From Inia geoffrensis (taxonomy: Eukaryota; Chordata; Mammalia; Artiodactyla; Iniidae), in the NCBI GenBank assembly GCA_036417435.1, contig CM070913.1, positions 2,532,680-2,596,679 on the forward strand: a DNA stretch of 64,000 bases. The letters run 5' to 3'. The position numbers were made by a program, and so were the translations under genes. Under the pieces are notes generated by a model. It saw only the letters and a list, made by a program, of their open reading frames with translations, was not told where the DNA came from and made no database searches. How positions within the stretch are numbered: the first letter of the stretch is position 1; each line of letters starts with the position of its first letter. This document shows, piece after piece, positions 52,380-63,471 of the stretch.

Positions 52380-53219
52380 GTGACCCTCTTCCGAGGCCTT
52401 ACCCTCACCCGTGCCCTAATCGTAAGCAGTACACTAACACTAACTAGTGACCTCACACGTACGCTAAACCTTAAGCGTTGTGGTACCCTAAACTGTGCCC
52501 TAATATCTCCCCATTCCCTAACCCTAACCCTAACCCGAATTCTATCCCTGACCCTCACCCGAAACCTTACCCTCACCCGTGCCCTAATCTTCACCAGGAC
52601 ACCAACACTAACTTGTGCCCTCACACGTACTCTAACCCTTAATCGTTGTCGTACCCTAAACTGTACCCTAATCCCTCCCCATTCCCTAAACCTAACCCTA
52701 ACCCGAATCCTAACCCTGACCCTCACCTGAAGCCTTACCCTCACCCGTGTCCTAATCTTAACCAGGACACTAACACTAAACCTTGCCCTCACACGAACGC
52801 TAACCCTTAAGCACTGTCGTACCCTAAGCTGTACCCTAATCCCTCTGCATTCCTTAACCCTAACCCTAACCCGAATCCTAACCCTGACCCTCACCCGAAG
52901 CCTTACCCTCACCCGTGCCCTAATCTTAACCAGGACACCAAGAATAACTCGTGCCCTCACACGTACGCTAACACTAAACCGCAGCGGTACCCTAACCTGT
53001 ACCCTAATCCCTCTCCATTCCCTAACCCTAACCCTAACCTGAAACCTAACCATGACACTCACCCGAAACTTTACCCTCACCCGTGTCCTAATTTTAACCA
53101 GTAAATCAACACTAACCCATGCCCTCTAACGTACGCCAACCGTAAGCCATTGCCGTACCCTAACCTGTACCCTAATCAATCCCCATTCCCTAACCCTAAC
53201 CCTAACCCTAACCCTTAAC
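52380..53219 (+). repeat. Shortened block, 5 monomers: A, B, C, G, H
   Basis: 840 bp. Monomer 52884-53051 is G (CCAAGAATAAC, CCGCAGCGG) directly after C; D, E and F are missing. The D/G join lies in sequence common to both types. H has CAGTAAATCAAC. Confidence 0.9.
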
Positions 53220-54563
53220 GTGACCCTCTTCCGAGGCCTTACCCTCACCCGTGCCCTAAACGTAAGCAGTACACTAACACTAACTAGTGACCTCACACGT
53301 ACGCTAAACCTTAAGCGTTGTGGTACCCTAAACTGTGCCCTAATATCTCCCCATTCCCTAACCCTAACCCTAACCCGAATTCTATCCCTGACCCTCACCC
53401 GAAACCTTACCCTCACCCGTGCCCTAATCTTAACCAGGACACCAACACTAACTTGTGCCTTCACACGTACGCTAACCCTTAATCGTTGTCGTACCCTAAA
53501 CTGTACCCTAATCCCTCCCCATTCCCTAACCCTAACCCTAACCCGAATCCTAACCCTGACCCTCACCTGAAGCCTTACCCTCACCTGTGCCCTAATGTTA
53601 ACCAGGACACTAACACTAACCCTTGCCCTCACACGAACGCTAACCCTTAAGCACTGTCGTACCCTAAGCTGTACCCTAATCCCTCTGCATTCCTTAACCC
53701 TAACCCTAACCCGAATCCTAACCCTGACCCTCACCCGAAGCATTACCCTCACCCGTGCCCTAATCTTAACCAGGACACCAACACTAACTCGTGCCCTCAA
53801 ACGTACGCTAAAGCTTAAGCGTTGTCGTACCCTAAATTGTACCCTAATCCCTCCCCATTCCTTAACCCTAACCCTAACCCCATCCCTAAACCTGACCCAC
53901 TTCCGATGCCCTACCCTAACCAATGCCCTAATCTTAACCAGTACACAAACACTAACTCATGCCCTCAAACGTACGCTAACCCTTAAGCATTGTCGTACCC
54001 TATCCTGTACCCTAATCCCTCCCCATTCCCTAACCCTAACCCTAAGCGAAACCCTGAACGTAACCCTTATCCGAGGCCTCACCCTCATCGGTTCCGTTGT
54101 CTTAACCAGTACACCAACACTAACTTGTGCCCTCACACTTACGCTAACCCTTAAGCATTGTCGTACCCTAACCTGTACCCTAATCCCTCTCCATTCCCTA
54201 ACCCTAACCCTAACCCGACTCCTAACCCTGACCCTCACCCGAAGCCTTACCCTCACCCGTGCCCTAATCTTAACCAGGACACCAAGACTAACTCGTGCCC
54301 TCACACGTACGCTAACACTAAACCGCAGCGGTACCCTAACCTGTACCCTAATCCCTCTCCATTCCCTAACCCTAACCCTAACCTGAAACCTAACCATGAC
54401 ACTCACCCGAAACTTTACCCTCACCCGTGTCCTAATTTTAACCAGTAAATCAACACTAACCCATGCCCTCTAACGTACACCAACCCTAAGCCATTGCTGT
54501 ACCCTAACCTGTACCCTAATCAATCCCCATTCCCTACCCCTAACGCTAACCCTAACCCTTAAC
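53220..54563 (+). repeat. HOR block, 8 monomers A-H
   Basis: 1344 bp. C has CCTAATGTTAACC and F has CTTATCCGAGGCCTC; both recur in the block at 60784. Confidence 0.93.
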
Positions 54564-55907
54564 GTGACCCTCTTCCGAGGCCTTACCCTAACCCGTGCCC
54601 TAATCGTAAGCAGTACACTAACACTAACTTGTAACCTCACACGTACGCTAAACCTTAAGCGTTGTGGTACCCTAAACTGTGCCCTAATATCTCCCCATTC
54701 CCTAACCCTAACCCTAACCCGAATTCTATCCCTGACCCTCACCCGAAACCTTACCCTCACCCGTGCCCTAATCTTAACCAGGACACCAACACTAACTTGT
54801 GCCCTCACCCGTACGCTAACCCTTAATCGTTGTCGTACCCTAAACTGTACCCTAATCCCTCCCCATTCCCTAACCCTAACCCTAACCCGAATCCTAACCC
54901 TGACCCTCACCTGAAGCCTTACCCTCACCCGTGCCCTAATCTTAACCAGGACACTAACACTAACCCTTGCCCTTACACGAACGCTAATCCTTAAGCACTG
55001 TCGTACCCTAAGCTGTACCCTAATCCCTCTGCATTCCTTAACCCTAACCCTAACCCGAATCCTAACCCTGACCCTCACCCGAAGCCTTACCCTCACCCGT
55101 GCCCTAATCTTAACCAGGACACCAAGAATAACTCGTGCCCTCACACGTACGCTAAACCTTAAGCGTTGTCGTACCCTAAATTGTACCCTAATCCCTCCCC
55201 ATTCCTTAACCCTAACCCTAACCCCATCCCTAAACCTGACCCACTTCCGATGCCCTACCCTAACCAATGCCCTAATCTTAACCAGTACACAAACACTAAC
55301 TCATGGCCTCAAACGTACGCTAACCCTTAAGCATTGTCTTACCCTATCCTGTACCCTAATCCCTCCCCATTCCCTAACCCTAACCCTAAGCGAAACCCTG
55401 AACGTGACCCTTTTCCGAGGCCTTACCCTCATCGGTGCCGTTGTCTTAACCAGTACACCAACACTAACTCGTGCCCTCACACTTACGCTAACCCTTAAGC
55501 ATTGTCGTACACTAACCTGTACCCTAATCCCTCTCCATTCCCTAACCCTAACCCTAAACCGAATCCTAACCCTGATCCTCACCCGAAGCCTTACCCTCAC
55601 CCGTGCCCTAATCTTAACCAGGACACCAAGACTAACTAGTGCCCTCACACGTACGCTAACACTAAACCGCAGCGGCACCCTAACCTGTACCCTAATCCCT
55701 CTCCATTCCCTAACCCTAACCCTAACCTGAAATCTAACCATGACACTCACCCGATACTTTACCCTCACCCGTGTCCTAATTTTAACCAGTACATCAACAC
55801 TAACCCATGCCCTCTAACGTACGCCAACCCTAAGCCATTGCCGTACCCTAACCTGTACCCTAATCAATCCCCATTCCCTAACCCTAACCCTAACCCTAAC
55901 CCTTAAT
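54564..55907 (+). repeat. HOR block, 8 monomers A-H
   Basis: 1344 bp. A has ACCCTAACCCGTGCC, C has TGCCCTTACACG and E has CATGGCCTC, all shared with the block at 62128. D carries the G-like word CCAAGAATAAC. Confidence 0.93.
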
Positions 55908-57922
55908 GTGACCCTCTTCCGAGGCCTTAACCTCACCCGTGGCCTAATCGTAAGCAGTACACTAACACTAACTAGTGACCTCACACGTACGCTAAACCTT
56001 AAGCGTTGTGGTACCCTAAACTGTGCCCTAATATCTCCCCATTCCCTAACCCTAAGCCTAACCCGAATTCTATCCCTGACCCTAACCCGAAACCTTACCC
56101 TCACCCGTGCCCTAATCTTAACCAGGACACCAACACTAACTTGTGCACTCACACGTACGCTAACCCTTAATCGTTGTCGTACCCTAAACTGTACCCTAAT
56201 CCCTCCCCATTCCCTAACCCTAACCCTAACCCGAATCCTAACCCTGACCCTCACATGAAGCCTTACCCTCACCCGTGCCCTAATCTTAACCAGGGCACTA
56301 ACACTAACCCTTGCCCTCACACGAACGCTAACCCTTAAGCACTGTCGTACCCTAAGCCGTACCCTAATCCCTCTGCAATCCTTAACCCTAACCCTAACCG
56401 AATCCTAACCCTGACCTTCACCCGAAGCCTTACCCTCACCCGTGGCCTAATCTTAACCAGGACACCAACACTAACTCGTGCCCTCACACGTATGCTAAAC
56501 CTTAAGCGTTGTCGTACCCTAAATTGTACCCTAATCCCTCCCCATTCCTTAACCTTAACCCTAACCCCATCCCTAAACCTGACCCACTTCCGATGCCCTA
56601 CCCTAACCAATGCCCTAATCTTAACCAGTACACAAACACTAACTCATGCCCTCAAACGTACGCTAACCCTTAAGCATTGTCGTACCCTATCCTGTACCCT
56701 AATCCCTCCCCATTCCCTAACCCTAACCCTAAGTGAAACCCTGAACGTGACCCTTTTCCGAGGCCTTACCCTCATCGGTGCCGTTGTCTTAACCAGTACA
56801 CCAACACTAACTCGTGCCCTCACACTTACGCTAATCCTTAAGCATTGTCGTACCCTAACCTGTACCCTAATCCCTCTCCATTCCCTAACCCTAAACCTAA
56901 CCCGAATCCTAAACCTGACCCTCACCCGAAGCCTTACCCTCACCCGTGCCCTAATCTTAACCAGGACACCAAGACTAACTCGTGCCCTCACACGTACGCT
57001 AACACTAAACCGCAGCGGTACCCTACCCTGTACCCTAATCCCTCTCCATTCCCTAACCCTAAACCTAACCTGAAACCTAACCATAACACTCACCCGAAAC
57101 CTTACCCTCACCCGTGCCCTAATCTTAACCAGGACACCAACACTAACTTGTTCCCTCACACGTACACTAACCCTTAATCGTTGTCGAACACTATACTGTA
57201 CCCTAATCCCTCCCCATTCCCTAACCCTAACCCTAACCCGAATCCTAACCCTGACCCTCACCTGAAGCCTAACCCTCACCCGTGCCCTAATCTTAACCAG
57301 GACAGTAACACTAACCCTTGCCCTCACACGAACGCTAACCCTTAAGCACTGTCGTACCCTAAGCTGTACCCTAATCCCTCTGCATTCCTTAACCCTAACC
57401 TTAACCCGAATCCTAACCCTGACCCTCACCCGAAGCCTTACCCTCACCCGTGCCCTAATCTTAACCAGGACACCAAAACTAACTCGTGCCCACACACGTA
57501 CGCTAAACATTAAGCGTTGCCGTACCCTAAATTGTACCCTAATCACTCCCAATTCCTTAACCCTAACCCTAACCCCATCCCTAAAGCTGACCCACTTCCG
57601 ATGCCCTACCCTAACCAATGCCCTAATCTTAACCAGTACACAAACACTAACTCATGCCCTCAAACGTACGCTAACCCTTAATCGTTGTCGTACCCTAACC
57701 TGTACCCTAATCCCTCTCCATTCCCTAACCCTAACCCTAACCTGAAACCTAACCATGACACTCACACGAAACTTTACCCTCACCCGTGTCCTAATTTTAA
57801 CCAGTACATCAACACTAACCCATGCCCTCTAACGTACGCCAACCCTAAGCCATTGCCGTTCCCTAACCTGTACCCTAATCAATCCCCATTCCCTAACCCT
57901 AACCCTAACCCTAACCCTTAAC
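55908..57922 (+). repeat. Rearranged block, 12 monomers, net -1 bp
   Basis: 2015 bp. Order: A B C D E F G, H/B fusion (57083-57250), C D, E/G fusion (57587-57754), H. The H/B fusion starts CATAACACTCACC and then reads as B. The E/G fusion carries a B-like CCCTTAATCGTTG word in its middle. One base is lost in C near 56398 (AACCGAATCC). Confidence 0.88.
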
Positions 57923-59098
57923 GTGACCCTCTTCCGAGGCCTTACCCTCACCCGTGCCCTAATCTTAACCAGGACACCAACACTAACTTGTGCCCTCACA
58001 CGTACGCTAACCCTTAATCGTTGTCGTACCCTAAACTGTACCCTAATCCCTCCCCATTCCCTAACCCTAACCCTAACCCGAATCCTAACCCTGACCCCCA
58101 CCTGAAGCCTTACACTCAACCGTGCCCTAATCTTAACCAGGACACTAACACTAACCCTTGCCCTTACACGAACGCTAACCCTTAAGCACTGTCGTACCTT
58201 AAGCTGTACCCTAATCCCTCTGCATTCCTTAACCCTAACCCTAACCCGAATCCTAACCCTGACCCTCACCCGAAGCCTTACCCTCACCCGTGCCCTAATC
58301 TTAACCAGGATACCAACACTAACTCGTGCCCTCACACGTACGCTAAACCTTAAGCGTTGTCGTACCCTAAATTGTACCCTAATCCCTCCCCATTCCTTAA
58401 CCCTAACCCTAACCCCATCCCTAAACCTGACCCACTTCCGATGCCCTACCCTAACCAATGCCCTAATCTTAACCAGTACACAAACACTAACTCATGGCCT
58501 GAAACGTACGCTAACCCTTAAGCATTGTCGTACCCTATCCTGTACTCTAATCCCTCCCCATTCCCTAACCCTAACCCTAAGCGAAACCCTGAACGTGCCC
58601 CTTTTCCGAGGCCTTACCCTCATCGGTGCCGTTGTCTTAACCAGTACACCAACACTAACTCGTGCCCTCACACTTACGCTAACCCTTAAGCATTGTCGTA
58701 CCCTAACCTGTACCCTAATCCCTCTCCATTCCCTAACCCTAACACTAACCCGAATCCTAACCCTGACCCTCACCCGAAGCCTTACCCTCACCCGTGCCCT
58801 AATCTTAACCAGGACCCCAAGACTAACTCGTGCCCTCACACGTACGCTAACACTAAACCGCAGCGGTACCCTAACCTGTACCCTAATCCCTCTCCATTCC
58901 CTAACCGTAACCCTAACCTGAAACCTAACAATGACACTCACCCGAAACTTTACCCTCACCCGTGTCCTAATTTTAACCAGTACATCAACACTAACCCATG
59001 CCCTCTAACGTACGCCAACCCTAAGCCATTGCCGTACCCTAACCTGTACCCTAATCAATCCCCATTCCCTAACCCTAACCCTAACCCTAACACTTAAC
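57923..59098 (+). repeat. Shortened block, 7 monomers: A/B fusion, C-H
   Basis: 1176 bp. A switches to B within about 45 bases (CTAATCTTAACCAGG instead of CTAATCGTAAGCAG), so the ACTAGT and GAATTC words of A are absent. Confidence 0.9.
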
Positions 59099-59938
59099 GT
59101 GACCCTCTTCCGTGGCCTTACCCTCACTCGTGCCCTAATCGTAAGCAGTACACTAACACTAACTTGTGACCTCACACGTACGCTAAACCTTAAGCGTTGT
59201 GGTACCCTAAACTGTGCCCTAATATCTCCCCATTCCCTAACCCTAACCCTAACCCGAATTCTATCCCTGACCCTCACCCGAAACCTTACCCTCACCCGTG
59301 CCATAATCTTAACCAGGACACTAACACTAACCCTTGCCCTCACACGAACGCTAACCCTTAAGCACTGTCGTACCCTAAGCTGTACCCTAGTCCCTCTACA
59401 TTCCTTAACCCTAACCCTAACCCGAATCCTAACCCTGACCCTCACCCGAAGCCTTACCCTCACCCGTGCCCTAATCTTAACCAGGACACCAACACTAACT
59501 CGTGCCCTCACACGTACGCTAAACCTTAAGCATTGTCGTACCCTAAATTGTACCCTAATCCCTCCCCATTCCCTAACCCTAACCCTAAGCGAAACCCTGA
59601 ACGTGACCCTTTTCCGAGGCCTTACCCTCATCGGTGCCGTTGTCTTAACCAGTAAACCAACACTAACTCGTGCCCTCACATTTACGCTAACCCTTAAGCA
59701 TTGTCGTACCCTAACCTGTACCCTAATCCCTCTCCATTCCCTAACCCTAACCCTAACCTGAAACCTAACCATGACACTCACCCGAAACTTTACCTTCACC
59801 CGTGTCCTAATTTTAACCAGTACATCAACACTAACCCATGCCCTCTAACGTACGCCAAACCTAAGCCATTGCCGTACCCTAACCTGTACCCTAATCAATC
59901 CCCATTCCCTAACCCTAACCCTAACCCTAACACTTAAC
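59099..59938 (+). repeat. Shortened block, 5 monomers: A, B/C, D/E, F/G, H
   Basis: 840 bp. The D/E fusion (TTAAGCATTG then AAATTGTACC then AAGCGAAACC) and the F/G fusion with AGTAAACCAAC are the same recombinants as at 51.9-52.2 kb. Confidence 0.9.
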
Positions 59939-60783
59939 GTGACCCTCTTCCGAGGCCTTACCCTCACCCGTTCCCTAATCGTAAGCAGTACACTAACACT
60001 AACTAGTGACCTCACACGTATGCTAAACCTTAAGCGTTGTGGTACCCTAAACTGTGCCCTAATATCTCCCCATTCCCTAACCCTAACCCTAACCCGAATT
60101 CTACCCCTGACCCTCACCCGAAACCTTACCCTCACCCGTGCCCTAATCTTAACCAGGACACCAACACTAACTTGTGCCCTCACACGTACGCTAACCCTTA
60201 ATCGTTGTCGTACCCTAAACTGTACCCTAATCCCTCCCCATTCCCTAAACCTAACCCTAACCCGAATCCTAACCCTGACCCTCACCTGAAGCCTTACCCT
60301 CACCCGTGCCCTAATCTTAACCAGGACACTAACACTAACCCTTGCCCTCACACGAACGCTAACCCTTAAGCACTGTCGTACCCTAAGCTGTACCCTAATC
60401 TCTCTGCATTCCTTAACCCTAACCCTTACCCGAATCCTAACCCTGACCCTCACCCGAAGCCTTACCCTCACCCGTGCCCTAATCTTAACCAGGACACCAA
60501 GACTAACTCGTGCCCTCACACGTACGTTAACACTAAACCGCAGCGGTACCCTAACCTGTACCCTAATCCCTCTCCATTCCCTAACCCTAACCCTAACCTG
60601 AAACCTAACCATGACACTCACCCGAAATTTTACCCTCACCCGTGTCCTAATTTTAACCAGTACATCAACACTAACCATGCCCTCTAACGTACGCCAACCC
60701 TAAGCCATTGCCGTACCCTAACCTGTACCCTAATCAATCCCCATTCCCTAACCCTAACCCTAACCTTAACCCTAACCCTTAAC
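59939..60783 (+). repeat. Shortened block, 5 monomers: A, B, C, G, H (net +5 bp)
   Basis: 845 bp. Same monomer order as 52380-53219. H has lost one base (CTAACCATGCC near 60675) and gained one hexamer near its end. Confidence 0.9.
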
Positions 60784-62127
60784 GTGACCCTCTTCCGAGG
60801 CCTTACCCTCACCCGTGCCCTAATCGTAAGCAGTACACTAACACTAACTAGTGACCTCACACGTACGCTAAACTTTAAGCGTTGTGGTACCCTAAACTGT
60901 GCCCTAATATCTCCCCATTCCCTAACCCTAACCCTAACCCGAAATCTATCCCTGACCCTCACACGAAACCTTACCCTCACCCGTGCCCTAATCTTAACCA
61001 GGACACCAACACTAACTTGTGCCTTCACACGTACGCTAACCCTTAATCGTTGTCGTACCCTAAACTGTACCCTAATCCCTCCCCATTCCCTAACCCTAAC
61101 CCTAACCCGAATCCTAACCATGACCCTCACCTGAAGCCTTACCCTCACCTGTGCCCTAATGTTAACCAGGACACTAACACTAACCCTTGCCATCACACGA
61201 ACGCTAACCCTTAAGCACTGTCGTACCCTAAGCTGTACCCTAATCCCTCTGCATTCCTTAACCCTAACCCTAACCCGAATCCTAACCCTGACCCTCACCC
61301 GAAGCCTTACCCTCACCCGTGCCCTAATCTTAACCAGGACACAAACACTAACTCGTGCCCTCAAACGTACGCTAAACCTTAAGCGTTGTCGTACCCTAAA
61401 TTGTACCCTAATCCCTCCCCATTCCTTAACCCTAACCCTAACCCCATCCCTAAACCTGACCCACTTCCGATGCCCTACCCTAACCAATGCCCTAATCTTA
61501 ACCAGTACACAAACACTAACTCAGGCCATCAAACGTACGCTAACCCTTAAGCATTGTCGTACCCTATCCTGTACCCTAATCCCTCCCCATTCCCTAACCC
61601 TAACCCTAAGCGAAACCCTGAACGTGACCCTTATCCGAGGCCTCACCCTCATCGGTGCCGTTGTCTTAACCAGTACACCAACACTAACTCGTGCCCTCAC
61701 ACTTACGCTAACCCTTAAGCATTGTCGTACCCTAACCTGTACCCTAATCCCTCTCCATTCCCTAACCCTAACCCTAACCCGAATCCTAACCCTGACCCTC
61801 ACCCGAAGCCTTACCCTCACCCGTGCCCTAATCTTAACCAGGACACCAAGACTAACTCGTGCCCTCACACGTACGCTAACACTAAACCGCAGCGGTACCC
61901 TAACCTGTACCCTAATCCCTCTCCATTCCCTAAACCTAACCCTAACCTGAAACCTAACCATGACACTCACCCGAAACTTTACCCTCACCCGTGTCCTAAT
62001 TTTAACCAGTACATCAACACTAACCCATGCCCTCTAACGTACGCCAACCCTAAGCCATTGCCGTACCCTAACCTGTACCCTAATCAATCCCCATTCCCTA
62101 ACCCTAACGCTAACCCTAACCCTTAAC
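60784..62127 (+). repeat. HOR block, 8 monomers A-H (partner of 53220-54563)
   Basis: 1344 bp. Shares CCTAATGTTAACC and CTTATCCGAGGCCTC with its partner. A has CGAAATCT, destroying the usual GAATTC. Confidence 0.93.
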
Positions 62128-63471
62128 GTGACCCTCTTCCGAGGCCTTACCCTAACCCGTGCCCTAATCGTAAGCAGTACACTAACACTAACTAGTGACC
62201 TCACACGTACGCTAAACCTTAAGCGTTGTGGTACCCTAAACTGTGCCCTAATATCTCCCCATTCCCTAACCCTAACCCTAACCCGAATTCTATCCCTGAC
62301 CCTCACCCGAAACCTTACCCTCACCCGTGCCCTAATCTTAACCAGGACACCAACACTAACTTGTGCCCTCACACGTACGCTAACCCTTAATCGTTGTCGT
62401 ACCCTAAACTGTACCCTAATCCCTCCCCATTCCCTAACCCTAACCCTAACCCGAATCCTAACCCTGACCCTCACCTGAAGCCTTACCCTCACCCGTGCCC
62501 TAATCTTAACCAGGACACTAACACTAACCCTTGCCCTTACACGAACGCTAACCCTTAAGCACTGTCGTACCCTAAGCTGTACCCTAATCCCTCTGCATTC
62601 CTTAACCCTAACCCTAACCCGAATCCTAACCCTGACCCTCACCCGAAGCCTTACCCTCACCCGTGCCCTAATCTTAACCAGGACACCAACACTAACTCGT
62701 GCCCTCACACGTACGCTAAACCTTAAGCGTTGTCGTGCCCTAAATTGTACCCTAATCCCTCCCCATTCCTTAACCCTAACCCTAACCCCATCCCTAAACC
62801 TGACCCACTTCCTATGCCCTACCCTAACCAATGCCCTAATCTTAACCAGTACACAAACACTAACTCATGGCCTCAAACGTACGCTAACCCTTAAGCATTG
62901 TCGTACCCTATCCTGTACCCTAATCCCTCCCCATTCCCTAACCCTAACCCTAAGCGAAACCCTGAACGTGACCCTTTTCCGAGGCCTTACCCTCATCGGT
63001 GCCGTTGTCTTAACCAGTACACCAACACTAACTCGTGCCCTCACACTTACGCTAACCCTTAAGCATTGTCGTACCCTAACCTGTACCCTAATCCCTCTCC
63101 ATTCCCTAACCCTAACCCTAACCCGAATCCTAACCCTGACCCTCACCCGAAGCCTTACCCTCACCTGTGCCCATATCTTAACCAGGACACCAAGACTAAC
63201 TCGTGCCCTCACACGTACGCTAACACTAAACAGCAGCGGTACCCTAACCTGTACCCTAATCCCTCTCCATTCCCTAACCCTAACCCTAACCTGAAACCTA
63301 ACCATGACACTCACTCGGAACTTTACCCTCACCCGTGTCCTAATTTTAACCAGTACATCAACACTAACCCATGCCCTCTAACTTACGCCAACCCTAAGCC
63401 ATTGCCCTACCCTAACCTGTACCCTAATCAATCCCCATTCCCTAACCCTAACCCTAACCCTAACCGTTAAC
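62128..63471 (+). repeat. HOR block, 8 monomers A-H (partner of 54564-55907)
   Basis: 1344 bp. Matches its partner until about 63.0 kb; D lacks the partner's CCAAGAATAAC. G has CCCATATC and CAGCAGCGG. H ends AACCGTTAACG. Confidence 0.93.

Larger units (their letters stand above)
51900..63000. repeat. Long-range pair: about 51.9-55.4 kb and 59.5-63.0 kb
   Basis: The two segments share the same D/E and F/G recombinant monomers, the A-B-C-G-H block, CCTAATGTTAACC, CTTATCCGAGGCCTC, ACCCTAACCCGTGCC and CATGGCCTC, in the same order. The offset is 7559 and then 7564; the 5-bp step is explained by +6 and -1 in the H monomer ending at 60783. Confidence 0.85.
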
